A stretch of DNA of 57,500 nt from Chrysomallon squamiferum (lineage: Eukaryota; Mollusca; Gastropoda; Neomphalida; Peltospiridae). Below are positions 1 through 13,680 of the stretch, one piece after another (within the stretch, counting starts at the first letter, position 1; each line of letters begins with the position of its first letter). Below the pieces are notes generated by a model, which ran no database searches, had not been told where the DNA came from, and worked only from the letters and a program-made list of their open reading frames with translations. Both the position numbers and the translations under genes were made by a program. The stretch lies in contig CM022677.1 of the NCBI GenBank assembly GCA_012295275.1, forward strand, positions 21,178,131 through 21,235,630, given 5' to 3'.

Positions 1-890
1 TAGTAGTTGTAGTAGTAGTAGTAATAGCAATTTTAGTACTAGCAGCAGTAGTGGTTGTAGTGGTAGTAGTAATATTAGCTGTTTTAGTAGTAGCAGCAGT
101 AGTAGTTGTAGTAGTAGTAGTAGTAATTGCAGTTTTAGTAGTAGTAGCAGCAGCAGTAGTAGTAGTAGTAGTAATTGCAATTTTAGTAGTAGTAGCAGTA
201 GTAGTAGTAGTAGTAATTTCAGTTTTAGTAGTAGCAGCAGTAGTAGTTGTAGTAGTAGTAGTAATTGCAGTTTTAGTAGTAGCAGCAGTAGTAGTTATAG
301 TAGTAGTAATAGCAATTTTAGTAGTAGCAGCAGTAGTAGTTGTAGTAGTAGTAGTAATAGCTGTTTTAGTAGTATCAGCAGTAGTAGTTGTAGTAGTAGT
401 AGTAGTAATAGCAATTTTAGTAGTAGCAGCAGTAGTAGTTGTAGTAGTAGTAGTAGTAGTAACAGCAGTTTTAGTAGTAGCAGCAGTAGTAGTTGTAGTA
501 GTAGTAGTAATAGCAATTTTAGTACTAGCAGCAGTAGTGGTTGTAGTGATAGTAGTAGTAATAGCTGTTTTAGTAGTAGCAGCAGTAGTAGTTGTAGTAG
601 TAGTAGTAGTAATTGCAGTTTTAGTAGTAGTAGCAGCAGCAGTAGTAGTAGTAGTGGTAGTAATTGCAACTTTAGTAGTAGCAGCAGTAGTAGTAGTAGA
701 AGTAGTTGTAGTAGTAGTAGTAATAGCAGTTTTAGTAGTAGCAGTAGCAGTAGTAGCAGTAGTAGTAATAGCAGTTTTAGTAGTAGCGGCAGCAGCAGCA
801 GTAGTAGTAGTAGTAGTAGCAGCAGTAGTAGCAGTTTTAGTAGTAGCAACAGCAGTAGTAGTTGTAATAGCAGTTTTAGTAAAAAAGTAA
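1..890. repeat. AGT/AGC-rich minisatellite
   Basis: About 15-17 imperfect copies of a roughly 50-60 bp unit built from AGT, AGC and TGT triplets, each containing a short TTTTAGT marker. It is open for a long way in some frames (Val/Ala-rich on plus, Leu-rich on minus), but that follows from the triplet composition and I do not regard it as coding. It is cut by the window edge. Confidence 0.85.
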
Positions 891-1205
891 CATTAGCATC
901 AGTGGCAGTAGTGTTAGTAGCCGTAGGCTTAGTTGTTGTAGTGATAATGGTAGTAGTAGTAATGGTATTAGTAGTAGTGGTAGCAGTAGTAATGATACTG
1001 TAATAGTAGAAATAAAAATGGTAATAGCAAAGCATAATTGCAGTAACAGTCGTAAAGTTAGATAAAACACTAACAGAAGTAGTAGAAATATTAGTTGTAG
1101 TAATATCAGTGGTAGAATAGTAGTAGAAAGAGTAGTAACAGTAGTAGCGGTTGCAGTAATTAATTACTAATAATAAAAACAAAGATGATGATGATATAAT
1201 AATAA

Positions 1206-1236
<31 letters not shown>

Positions 1237-1692
1237 GATTAATAAATATCATACTAAACAAACCAGCAAACAAATAAATAACGAGTTATGAGTTCTATCA
1301 GATACAATTTTACTGACTACCAGTTCTTCAAGATAAGATTTATTACGATTTGTATTTGATACAAACTGTTCTGGTTACGAGTTATTTAAGATACAATATG
1401 TTCTATTTGTGAGCTCCAGTCGATGCTAATGTAACTTGTTACAGTTCCGTAGAACGTAAGACGTAAATATTTTTTTTTTTTTTTTTTTTCTGTTGAATTA
1501 TGGCATAAAGACATATATAAATACAAACACAAAAAGGCCTACCCCCACAGAAAGAATAAAATACATACGGAGCACATACATACATACATACATACATACA
1601 TACATACATACATGACAGACAGACACAGAGAGACGGACATACAGACAGACACACGGGGATAGAGAAAGGTAAATACGACAAAGAGGATTTAC
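891..1692. other. non-coding stretch 3' of the last TSP1 exon
   Basis: Continues with degenerate AGT repeat to about 1160, then a GAA run (about 1205-1235), AT-rich unique sequence, a T run (1470-1489) and a CATA run (about 1565-1612). I see no exon, stop-containing terminal exon or transmembrane segment here. Confidence 0.6.
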
Positions 1693-1896
1693 CAAAAGTT
1701 CCTGGTGGACAGTGTGCCGTCTCAAAACACATCTGAGTCAGGAACAGGGAGCCATCACCGAAACACACACTTCCCCCTCTCCGCGGTGTCGGATTTGTGC
1801 AGCTTCTCGTTCTAACTAACGTTTTGTTTCCTTCACCACAGATGGCGGTGCATGGTATTGTAAAGTTATCAGTCCACGAAGACCAGCCTCCGTCCA
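1693..1896 (-). CDS. TSP1 exon, unique class (204 nt)
   Basis: One thrombospondin type 1 repeat of about 68 residues. It opens with DGGWSSW (tryptophan pair, usual C-mannosylation context). It has six cysteines in TSP1 order, beginning CTAICGEG and ending CFETAHCPPGTF. The acceptor is TTTTTTGCCAG before TGGACGG and the donor is TTTTG followed by gtaaat, so the exon is phase 1-1. TSP1 repeats are extracellular adhesion and binding modules. It is the most 3' exon found and has no second copy in the window. Upstream sequence reading into the intron is low complexity and not part of it. Confidence 0.85.
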
Positions 1897-3163
<1,267 letters not shown>

Positions 3164-3190
3164 CAGGTCCGGAAACTTCTCTTGTTGTAA
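3164..3190 (-). CDS. linker exon, 27 nt
   Basis: Reads (x)TTREVSGPG in phase 1-1, with donor CCTG|gtatgt and acceptor ...ACATAGAG. Composition (Thr, Arg, Gly, Pro) matches the other linkers. An alternative acceptor two bases upstream would break the frame, so the 27 nt form is preferred. The acceptor's pyrimidine tract is weak. Confidence 0.5.
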
Positions 3191-3289
3191 CTCTATGTAT
3201 CGTTTCTTTTATTATTTATAAAATAATAAATAAATAAATAAAATCCACATAAGCTTAATAATGATAATAACAACAATAATAATAACAGC

Positions 3290-3323
<34 letters not shown>

Positions 3324-3508
3324 TCAATAACAACAAAAGTAATAATAACACCAGCAATAATAAAAATAATAAAGGAGAGAAAAAAAAGCATTTATATATT
3401 CATTCATTCACTCGTTCATCGTTCGTTTATTCATTTATTCATTCATTTATTAATGACGTATAGAAGTTATTAGTGAAGCAAACATTAAATAAAACTGAAA
3501 TTTGTTAC
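3191..3508. repeat. short intron with AAAT and AAT runs
   Basis: AAAT run near 3220-3242 and AAT/AAC run near 3260-3370; the remainder is AT-rich with no exon. Confidence 0.65.
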
Positions 3509-3535
3509 CTGGTGTCACAATGATTCGATTGTCCT
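3509..3535 (-). CDS. linker exon, 27 nt
   Basis: Reads (E)DNRIIVTPG in phase 1-1. The acceptor CTTCCGCAG is good and the donor is CACCAG|gtaaca. It shares the terminal TPG with the longer linkers and lies between a T204 TSP1 exon and the 27 nt linker at 3164. No second copy is recognisable. Confidence 0.6.
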
Positions 3536-4396
<861 letters not shown>

Positions 4397-4600
4397 CTGG
4401 TGTTGTAACTGGGCAGTTTGGGAGTTCGACACAGTACACAGTGATGTACGTCGTGTTTTCACCAATACAGAACTTTCCTCCATACTGAGGCATCGGATTT
4501 GAACAAAATCGACTTTTCACTATGGGTTTAATTCCTCTACCACACGAAGCAGTACAAGGCCGTGTTGCATCAGTTGTCCATAGAGACCAACCACCGTCCA
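4397..4600 (-). CDS. TSP1 exon, class T204
   Basis: About 68 residues: DGGWSLW, then CTASCGRG, CSNPMPQYGGKFC, an NTT glycosylation sequon (GENTTY) and a closing CVELPNC...TTPG. All six TSP1 cysteines are present. Acceptor TTTTTGTCAG|TGGACGG and donor CACCAG|gtgaaa give phase 1-1. Relatives are at 10855 and 53459 (intact), 9266 (frameshifted), and 38090 and 44958 (relics). Confidence 0.88.
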
Positions 4601-5171
4601 CTGACAAAAAGAGAATCTCAACCATTACCGCTTTAAAAAAATAGCGATAATACTTTCTTTACCTGTTGTTGTTTTGTTGGTTTTGTTGGGTGTTTTTTTT
4701 TTAAGTCGATGTCCAGGTGAGATATGATATCAAAAAAAATCACTTAACGTACAAATCTATTTCCTGCCCCAAACAGACAAACGGACAGAAATGGAAAACA
4801 AAATGAAAAAAAAAGAAAAAAAAAAAGAAACAAATACAGACACCAGACCAATTATCCGGGTTCCTAAAATCCGGAAAAGACCTGAAAATTGGAATCATTC
4901 ACTCGCATTGTTCACGTGTCGAGTCGTACAGTGTGTCGTACAGTTTTCTTTATGTTTTTATTTTTAAAATGTTTATGCCAAATTATTTACGTATTTAGAT
5001 GCCTTGGTACTAGAAAACCGGAAAAAAACTGAAATCCGGAATGCCTCAGGCCCCACGGATTCCGGAGCACTGGTCCGGTACCTGTAGCACACAGATACAT
5101 ATGTAAATAACAGTGTTGATGAATATTACTACTGAAATAAAATATCAAGTGAAAACATCGAAGGTACGTAC
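4601..5171. other. intron, no repeat family recognised
   Basis: AT-rich intron with short A and T runs. I see no exon or long tandem repeat. Confidence 0.5.
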
Positions 5172-5204
5172 CTGGAGCTGGACCTACTCTTCTTCTTGTC
5201 ACTT
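5172..5204 (-). CDS. linker exon, type C (33 nt)
   Basis: Reads (E)VTRRRVGPAPG in phase 1-1, with donor CTCCAG|gtacgt and acceptor AAAAATCAG. The Arg triplet followed by a Pro/Ala/Gly end links it to type C exons at 9710, 38196, 45249 and 53875. The basic run is a possible proprotein-convertase-like site, but that is inference only. Confidence 0.65.
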
Positions 5205-5555
5205 CTGATTTTTAAGTGGGGGTTTTTGTTGTTGTTTTTTAATTTAAAGATAAAGACACATATTAAATATATATATATATATAAAATTTAAAAACAAAGT
5301 GATAATAATGAACATTATAAATTACTTACATTTAACGTTTAAACAACTCCTCTAGCCACAGAAAAATAATAATGTCGGAGCAGAAATACATTATATCATT
5401 AAAATTAAACTTCTTGCCTAACAATCACTGAACTAAACAGAAGACATACTAAATATTAAAGAAAGTAAGAATAAACATAACTAATTAATAATAATAATAA
5501 CAACAACAATAAAGCAATAATAACAATGATAATAATAATGATGATGATGATGATG

Positions 5556-5586
<31 letters not shown>

Positions 5587-5590
5587 TGAA

Positions 5591-5625
<35 letters not shown>

Positions 5626-5712
5626 TTATGATGAAAATAATGATAATAATAAAAATAATGATAACAATAGAAAAATAATAATGATAATAATGATAATAAT
5701 AATAATTATTAT

Positions 5713-5803
<91 letters not shown>

Positions 5804-5834
5804 TTAAAAAACAACAACAACAACAACAACATAC
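5205..5834. repeat. intron with AAT/GAT repeats
   Basis: Imperfect AAT, GAT and AAC triplets from about 5486, with the purest AAT block at about 5713-5802. An AAC run abuts the T195 donor; the same run abuts the T195 donors at 33810 and 56951. Confidence 0.75.
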
Positions 5835-6029
5835 CAGGACAAGGCACGCCTGCATCACAGGGTGTAATATCATAGATAGTTTTACCAGAACCTTCGCACT
5901 GTCTTCCGCCTTTCCAGGGAGGAGGGTTTGCGCACAGTCGACGTTTCACCACAATTCTGTAACCACTGCCACACGTGACAGAGCAGTTTATAAACAGAAC
6001 ATTCAGCCATGCAGTCCACCCGCCATTCA
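5835..6029 (-). CDS. TSP1 exon, class T195
   Basis: 65 codons: NGGWTAW, CSVTCGSG (an O-fucosylation-type CSxTCG motif), CANPPPWKGGRQC, closing CDAGVPC. Donor CCAG|gtatgt is next to an AAC repeat; acceptor ATTTAGCAG. Near-identical copies lie at 33810 and 56951. It follows Tgly and T186 in transcription order, a block repeated at 36.3-33.8 kb. Confidence 0.88.
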
Positions 6030-7050
<1,021 letters not shown>

Positions 7051-7079
7051 CTGAAAATGTGCACATCGAGCATTAAAAC

Positions 7080-7500
7080 GCGGTTTATGCAGGAATCGTG
7101 TGATGAAGTGGTGACTTTACTAAGACCATAGTGGAAGATATCTGACAGTCGAATGTAAGGACTGCCCTGAGTTTCGGGACTTCTTACTGATAACCTGAAT
7201 TAACGATACGAACTGATCGTTACTGAGAAAGTGACTCGTTTAGTCACCAAGTCACCGTCACACGTTTCCAAGTTAGTATTTGACCAATTCTTGCCTAAGC
7301 TATCGTCTTTTGAACACAGGCGGTCACACCTCCTATTGCTCAAAATTTTCAAATCACAGAATATCCTATACCGTGCAGACGAAAGAACATTAAGCGAAAT
7401 ATTCAACAACGCAAATACCAAAAATGTTCAGTTCAAGTCACACCGAACACCACATTTCACACAGAATCTCAGACGAAGAAAGAAGTTGACACCAATGCGT
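7080..7500. repeat. intron block conserved with 35.2-35.63 kb
   Basis: Non-repetitive sequence almost identical to the block 3' of the other Tgly exon. It contains a 73-codon minus-strand open frame (7200-7421), differing from its partner by about one residue, and an overlapping plus-strand frame. No domain, splice context or known family is recognised. The similarity may only reflect a recent block duplication. Confidence 0.6.
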
Positions 7501-7520
7501 GGGAAACTACAGAAAAGTAC

Positions 7521-7733
7521 CCGGACAGACAACTCCAGAGTAGCAGCTTGCAAACATGTATCCTTTCTCTGGGCCATTGCAGTGTCCTCCTCCTCCTCCT
7601 CTTGCTCCTCCAGCTCCTCCTGCTCCTCCTGCTGGACAGAGTCGAATTCGGGTAACAACTTTGACACCACCGCCACACGTCACACTACAACTCGATGTTT
7701 TAATCTGGAACCATGAGCTCCATCCAGGGTCGT
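7521..7733 (-). CDS. TSP1 exon with Gly/Ala insert (Tgly, 213 nt)
   Basis: TSP1 repeat starting DDPGWSSW, then CSVTCGGGVKVVTRI. Where other TSP1 repeats have a short loop there is a Gly/Ala-rich run between CPAGG and HCNGP, encoded by a CTC/CTG-type triplet repeat. It closes CYSGVVCPG. Acceptor GTTCTGCAG and donor TCCGG|gtactt give phase 1-1. The partner at 35694 is 15 nt longer within this run, so the loop length is repeat-driven. Confidence 0.85.
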
Positions 7734-7889
7734 CTGCAGAACAAGGATTAACAAAATGTCATATATATAAACATAATTTTATTGCAACAAAACTATGGTT
7801 TGATTCATTCCAGCTTACGAATGTGAAATAATTATCGTGATACGAACCAAAGAAATTCATTTCGGAAGATTAAAGTTTGGAAGTCTTAC

Positions 7890-8075
7890 CAGGGCACACG
7901 TCGAACAGGCACGACAATATCTCGTATGTTTCGTTTTTTCCAACGCAGTTTTTTCCACCATTTCGTGGTCGAGGGTTTTCGCATCTCCTTATCATGTCCT
8001 GCCGATACTTCCCGTACCCGCACGAGGCACTGCAAGAACTGTCAGTATGCATCCATGGAGTCCATCCACCATCAA
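7890..8075 (-). CDS. TSP1 exon, class T186
   Basis: 62 codons: DGGWTPWMHTDSSC, SASCGYGKYRQ, CENPRPRNGGKNC, an NET sequon, closing CLFDVCPG. Phase 1-1 with donor CCCTG|gtaaga; the acceptor TTTTATAAG is weak but identical in the second copy at 36078. Only about 150 nt of intron separates it from the next exon, Tgly, in both copies. Confidence 0.85.
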
Positions 8076-8606
8076 CTTATAAAATAAACAAACAAACAAA
8101 CAATTAAACTACGCATAAGCTTGGTAAGGAAAAACAAGGGATAAAAAACCGCTAAGAAATAAAGAAAACATTATATATATATATATTCATTCATCTATTA
8201 ATTCATTTGTTATTTTATTCCTTAATTTGGTAATGACGCAGAAAAGTCATTAATTAATCACATTTTGTATTTTGTCCTGCTCAAATTCATCATAACCACA
8301 AGACATATATGTGTGTGTGTGTGTATCTATATGTGTGTGTTCATGTGTGTGTGTATAGAGATATAGATAGAGAGGAAGACAGACAGACTGACAGATAGAT
8401 AGATAGATATATGGATACACTTCACGTAAGCTTAATAAAGAATAGAGAGAAAATATTGAGAAATACAAACAGAAATATTTATTTATTTATTTATTTATAA
8501 ACTGTTTATTTATTTATTTATTTATTTATTTACTTATTTATATATTTATAAACTAATTATGACCTAATGAAGTTCACAGTGAATCAGACAAAAGTTTAAA
8601 TGTTAC
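8076..8606. repeat. intron with AC, GATA and AAAT tracts
   Basis: AAAC run after the acceptor, short TG and GATA runs (8305-8410), then TTTA runs (8476-8535). The counterpart at 36264-36916 has a much longer GATA tract. Confidence 0.7.
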
Positions 8607-8654
8607 CAGGAGCGTCAGGTGACACAGTGGTCTTTTCGGTTGTAGTTTCTTCTT
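8607..8654 (-). CDS. linker exon, type B (48 nt)
   Basis: Reads (E)EETTTEKTTVSPDAPG, phase 1-1, donor CTCCTG|gtaaca, acceptor TTCTGCAG|AAGAAG. Thr-rich, with many likely O-glycosylation positions. It is the spacer immediately 5' of T186. Copies at 36917 and 52694. Confidence 0.75.
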
Positions 8655-8670
8655 CTGCAGAAAAAAATAA

Positions 8671-8721
<51 letters not shown>

Positions 8722-9265
8722 ACAAATAAATAAATCAACAAATAAATAAATAAACAAACATTGAAACAAACAAACAAACAACAAACAAACAAACGAACAA
8801 ACAGATAAACAAAAACGAAAGCATCTTTAAACGCACTATTTATTGTTTCAATTACTAGTTATAAACTGAGCGTTTTCTCAGATTAAACTCTATCACAGAA
8901 AATTGTTACATTGGACACACTTATGCAAGTTAAGAGATGCATTTCATAAAACCAAGCTGTGTTGTACTGAACCTGTATTCGTTCCAGTTTCCATCCGACA
9001 CGACCTGATCTGGACGCGATTGTTGTTTGGCAAGCTGAGAATTGTTGAAGTTGTCTTGTACTGACCACGAAATGACCACGAAATGGTTTCCACGTAATTA
9101 AACATCACATGAGTAACTCAAGAATGATATGGGAGTACAGACTGACACACGGAAGGATAGACTATATATAAGCAGAGAGCTAGATGTAGAGCTACAGACA
9201 GTCAGACAGAGAGAGAGACAGACACTCAGACAGATATACAGATATCACTTATAGAAATATCTCAC
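8655..9265. repeat. intron with AAAT/AAAC run and a shared block
   Basis: AAAT and AAAC runs at 8666-8812. Sequence at about 8820-9080 is closely matched at about 52.85-53.12 kb. GA and GACA runs precede the T204-like exon. Confidence 0.65.
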
Positions 9266-9468
9266 TAGGTGTTGTAGCTGGACATATCACTAGTTCGACA
9301 CAGAACACAATGATGAACGTCGTGTTTTCACCAACACAAACTTTCCTCCATACTGAGGCTTTGGATTTGAACAAAATCGACTTTTCAATATTTGTTTTAT
9401 TCCCCTGCCACACGTAACACTACAAGGTTTTGCCGCGTCAACTGACCACAAAGACCAACCACCGTCCA
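9266..9468 (-). pseudogene. T204-class TSP1 exon with frameshift
   Basis: Clearly a T204 exon (VDGGWSLW, CSVTCGRG recognisable), but 203 nt rather than 204. One base is missing at about 9337-9340, where the other copies read CACAGAAC in plus orientation and this one CACAAAC. The reading frame breaks before the last three cysteines. Splice sites still look usable (acceptor TTTTTTCAG, donor CTA|gtgaga). An assembly error cannot be excluded. Confidence 0.75.
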
Positions 9469-9575
9469 CTGAAAAAACAGAATTTCTAGAATTAGTTCTT
9501 CTAGAATATCTCTAGTCACGTGATTCACTACAGACTATGTAAGTCACGTGACATGCAGTCGATTTCCTGACTTAC

Positions 9576-9593
9576 CAGACAAACCGGAATTTT
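9576..9593 (-). CDS. possible very short linker exon (18 nt)
   Basis: Would read (x)NSGLSG in phase 1-1 with a perfect donor TCTG|gtaagt and a poor acceptor AAAAATGAAG. The donor is kept at 45094, but there the acceptor gives 9 nt, and at 11.16 kb the donor is lost. Weak evidence. Confidence 0.25.
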
Positions 9594-9709
9594 CTTCATT
9601 TTTTTTTTCAAAATAAATGAAACAGAATAAACGCCAAAACAGATACAGTTCACGAAATAAAATAAAATTAAGGAACAGAAACAACAAGTGAAGACGTCGA
9701 TGTACGTAG

Positions 9710-9754
9710 TAGGTGCGTGACCTCTTCGTCTGTCTGTCACTTGAGGTCTGTCTT
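9710..9754 (-). pseudogene. type C linker exon with lost donor
   Basis: Homologous to 45249-45293 (DRPQVTDRRRGHAP recognisable, open), but the base after the exon is C where the intact copies have G, so GT is absent. The nearest GT would leave the wrong phase. It is probably skipped. Confidence 0.55.
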
Positions 9755-10263
9755 CTTTTTTGATAAAAATTAAAAAAAAAATAATAATAAAACAAGAAAA
9801 GAAAAGAATAAAAAAGACTCAGAAGTCATAAAGTCATTAGTGAAAATAATAATAATAATAAAATACAATTTTAAAGATTTTTTAAATTGTGGTTATTAAC
9901 ATAATAAAGAAAGCACTCGTTTCTTTCAACAGCTTAACCTAGGCATAGAAAACAAATAAACGTTATGTTATATGATGTTTGTTTGACGTTGTTGTTGTAT
10001 TTTTTTCTTTTATGATTAGTATGTTTATTTCTTCATATATTCATTCACTTACATGCTGATTTATCTTTTCTCTTTTGTTGTTGTTTATTTCCTTTCTTTA
10101 TTGAATTTTTTGAAATTATTTTTATTAATATATTTAATTATTTTTTTATGATTTTATTTTATATTCTTTTATATTATTTGTTTTCCTTTATTTATTTATT
10201 TATTTACTATTGCTTATAAAAGTTAATACTAAATCAAATTTTAAATAAAACTCTTGATGTTAC
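9755..10263. other. intron, T-rich
   Basis: A-rich then T-rich sequence with TTTA runs near 10193-10205. The block 9870-10260 recurs 5' of many type A linkers and of the LRR exons, for example at 16330-16700. Confidence 0.5.
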
Positions 10264-10308
10264 CAGCAGTTCCAGATGGCCTTACAGTCATATTTGTTGT
10301 AGATTCCT
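10264..10308 (-). CDS. linker exon, type A (45 nt)
   Basis: Reads (E)ESTTNMTVRPSGTAG, phase 1-1, donor CTGCTG|gtaaca. In most type A exons the acceptor reads ACAGAAG, offering two AGs three bases apart. Here the first is mutated to CGG, so only the downstream AG can be used. It contains an NMT sequon. Confidence 0.7.
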
Positions 10309-10360
10309 CTTCCGTAGAGAAAAGAGAAAGAAGAAAAAACAAAAATAAATGAAAGGAAAA

Positions 10361-10407
<47 letters not shown>

Positions 10408-10774
10408 ATTCAATGGACAAGACCCAAATTGGACAAGATTGTTAATTAATAAACTGTAATTTGGTTTGTATTTTTCTGGAATAAAATCAGCGCTGAATAT
10501 GACGAATATAACAGTTCGATAATGAACTGGATACAAGGACTTTCAGGTAAGAATTGTCATGGATACAATTTGTTATTAAAAATACTAAAATATGCTGAAA
10601 AGCTTTACAGAAAATGAAAATAAATCCATTCATTTTTTATCAGAAACACTGGTGGCCAAAGACGCAAATACTCCAACAATAAAAAAAGATAATAAAAATA
10701 ATAATAAGTAATAATAGTAATAATAAAAAGACAATTAGATGCAAAGATATACGACGATAGATGGATACTAGATG

Positions 10775-10836
<62 letters not shown>

Positions 10837-10854
10837 ATATGACAAATATCTCAC
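10309..10854. repeat. intron with AAAT run, recurrent element and GA tract
   Basis: AAAT run at 10361-10408, then a copy of the recurrent intron element (about 10407-10620, see findings), then a GA tract at 10779-10832 about 20 nt from the T204 donor. Confidence 0.7.
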
Positions 10855-11058
10855 CAGGTGTTGTAGCTGGACATATCGCTAGTTCGACACAGTACACAGT
10901 GATGTACGTCGTGTTTTCACCAACACAGAACTTTCCTCCATACTGTGGCTTTGGACTTGAACAAAATCGAGTTTTTACTAGGTTTTTTATTCCCCTGCCA
11001 CACGTAACACTACAAGGTCTTGTCGCGTCAATTGACCACAAAGACCAATCTCCGTTCA
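10855..11058 (-). CDS. TSP1 exon, class T204
   Basis: 68 codons, intact: NGDWSLWSIDATRPCSVTCG, then CSSPKPQYGGKFC, GENTTY sequon, CVELAICPATTPG. Acceptor TTTTCTCAG|TGAACGG, donor CACCAG|gtgaga. It is the closest intact relative of the frameshifted exon at 9266, so the pair is probably a local duplication. Confidence 0.88.
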
Positions 11059-11708
11059 CTGAGAAAAGATAATTTCTACAATTAGTTCTTCTAGAATATC
11101 TCTAGTCACGTGACTCACTACAAACTACGTAAGTCACGTGACTTGAAGTCGACTTCCTGACTAGATAAACCGGAAAACATTTTTGTAAAATAAAATCAAG
11201 TAAAGAAAACAAAAGAAAAGAGTAAGAAGTCTTAACGTTAGCAACTAATTCAAATCAGAAACAACAAAAAGGAAAAAGAAGAAGAAGAAGAAGAAGAAAT
11301 TGTGGTTTTCATGTCTGCAGGTTACTCTTGTAGTAATTACTATGTTTGTGCATTCAGCCATGTGCTGATTTAGCGTCATTTATTTATTTTTTTTCTTCTG
11401 TTTTGTTTCTTTTTTTCTTCTTCTTCTTCTTTTTAATCTTCTTTTCTTTTTCCTTTTTTATTTTTTTAATGTAATTACTTATTTTTTACTTATTTTATTT
11501 TATTTAAATATTTATTTCTTTAAACATTTATTCATTCAATCATCCTTCATCCATTTATTGATTTAATCATTGATTTATTTATTCATTCATTTATTAATAT
11601 TTATTTTTTATTTTTTAAATTTTTGTTCATTCATTCATGCATTTGTTTCTTTATTTATTTACTTATTTATTTACTACTGAATTATTTAAATAAAACTGTT
11701 GATGCTAC
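11059..11708. other. intron, AT-rich
   Basis: GAAGAA run (11278-11297), CTT runs and long TTTA/ATTC stretches; closely resembles 45.30-45.82 kb. No exon seen. Confidence 0.5.
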
Positions 11709-11756
11709 CAGAATTTCTAGAAGACTTTGTAGTCATTCCTGCTGTGTTTTCCTCTT
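11709..11756 (-). CDS. linker exon, type A variant (48 nt)
   Basis: Reads (E)EENTAGMTTKSSRNSG, phase 1-1, donor TTCTG|gtagca, acceptor TTCTGTAG|AAGAGG. It is the most diverged open type A exon but aligns over its whole length. It follows T192 of the L1 cassette. Confidence 0.65.
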
Positions 11757-12086
<330 letters not shown>

Positions 12087-12278
12087 CTGGACAGGGAACT
12101 CTTGTGCTACATGTTTCTGTTATTCGGACACTCCTGTCTCCTTCGCACATTCTTCCTCCATACTTTGGCGTGGGGTTTTCGCATTTTCTTTTTCTAAAGA
12201 ACGCTTTCACCCCCAAACCGCACGTGCGACTGCACGATGTTTCTTTAATCAGTTCCCAGGAAGTCCACCCACCGTCCT
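12087..12278 (-). CDS. TSP1 exon, class T192 (L1 cassette)
   Basis: 64 codons: [43 protein letters not shown], then CSTRVPCPG; six cysteines. Donor TCCAG|gtgctt, acceptor CACATTTCAG|AGGACGG. It is the last TSP1 of the cassette. Six copies of the class are present (also 18480, 19824, 26459, 39121, 46678). Confidence 0.88.
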
Positions 12279-12904
12279 CTGAAATGTGAGTTTAAACGAA
12301 ATAATCATAAAATACAGAAACCACTAGTATAATAATGGATGACAAAATAACCGAAGTAATTTGTTATTATTATTATTTAATCTATCTAGCTTTGCATCTA
12401 TCTAATCTATATATTTATTTATCATCTATCTTTCTTTCTATTTATCTATCTATCTATCTAAGTATCTATATATCTATCTATGTTATTTATAGCATATTTT
12501 CTTAAATAAAATAAATACTTTTTTTTTTTTTTGTTATCATTCTTTTTAAAAATGTAATAAATAAATATGTTATTTCATTTTTAAAAAATATTTTGAAAAA
12601 ATTGTTTTTTTTTTTTTATAAATAATTTCAATTATTACATACATCTGTAACACAAACACCCACATATATATATATATTTAACTTTTTAAAACTACGTAAC
12701 GGGTTCATGTAACAGCAGTATATATTAATAACAGTTGAAGTGAAACGTAAAAAGCTCTTGGTGACGTAACATTTGGGATATATCTGACATTTCGTACAGA
12801 ACAATACAACTTTAGTTCATTTATTTTAACTTTTAAGAAAAAACTAAAAAAAAATAAAAAAAAAGGAATGTGTGCCAGCTTTAGGAATTCGTTTTTTTTG
12901 TAAA

Positions 12905-12949
<45 letters not shown>

Positions 12950-13135
12950 AGCATAATATTTATAAAACTTACACATTCTAATAACACACAAGGAACCCAA
13001 AAATGTGTCACCTCGCTTAGAATACTGAAGGTACTGCACATAATTACGACACGCCAACAAAAAAAAAACACTTTTATTTAATTAATTAATTTTATTTATA
13101 TATTTTTTTTTGTATTTTTCTCAGTTTCGACCTAC
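12279..13135. repeat. intron with TATC, T and CA runs
   Basis: TATC runs (12440-12485), T runs, and a CA run at 12908-12949. The layout matches 20016-21036 and 26651-27691. Confidence 0.7.
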
Positions 13136-13333
13136 CTGGAATATTGATGCTGCACGCGCCACTGTCGCATCTGACTAGTTTCTCCTGGAACTTCACGTGC
13201 CCAGGACACGTGGAATTTCTCGTGTCGCCGGGAATCGCCGAGACGCACCGTCGCGTGAACTGTTTCGTCTGCTCACAGTTGACGGAGCACGCCGTAGTCG
13301 ACAACAGCACCCACGTCGTCCAGCGACCCGCCA
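13136..13333 (-). CDS. TSP1 exon, class T198 (L1 cassette)
   Basis: 66 codons: AGRWTTWVLLSTTACSVNC, then CVSAIPGDTRNSTC (NST sequon), CDSGACSINIPG. Six cysteines, but the spacing between the second and third differs from T192. Phase 1-1, acceptor TGTTTATCAG, donor TTCCAG|gtaggt. The VNC here replaces the VKC of the other copies. Confidence 0.86.
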
Positions 13334-13550
13334 CTGATAAACACAACGACGACAACAACACAGTAGTAGTAATAAAGCCAAAGATAACTGCTCACGTGTG
13401 AGTGTGTGTGTGTGTGTGTGCGTGAGACAGTTTAATAAGAAGCTTTTTACTTACTGAAAGAAGACAGAAAGGCAAAAATAAAAAACAAATAAAAAAAATC
13501 GAGTTTTTTTTATCAAGAAACAAAAACAAAAGGATCACTGTCATAAAATA

Positions 13551-13589
<39 letters not shown>

Positions 13590-13680
13590 AACAACAAGGT
13601 AATGTCAAAGAAAACCACATTGAAACTGTTACGGTAGTCATATAAAATAAAACAGATATGAATATTTAACACCCTGTTAC
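13334..13680. other. intron with TG and poly-A runs
   Basis: TG run (13400-13420) and a poly-A stretch (about 13549-13586). No exon. Confidence 0.55.

Noticed and set aside
51-890. Long Val/Ala/Ile frame on plus and Leu-rich frame on minus
   Set aside because: Produced by the AGT/AGC repeat; no domain, no splice context, and several frames are open at once.
7231-7716. Plus-strand 161-codon frame overlapping the Tgly exon
   Set aside because: Its second half is the reverse strand of the Tgly triplet repeat; no conserved frame in the copy at 35.4 kb.
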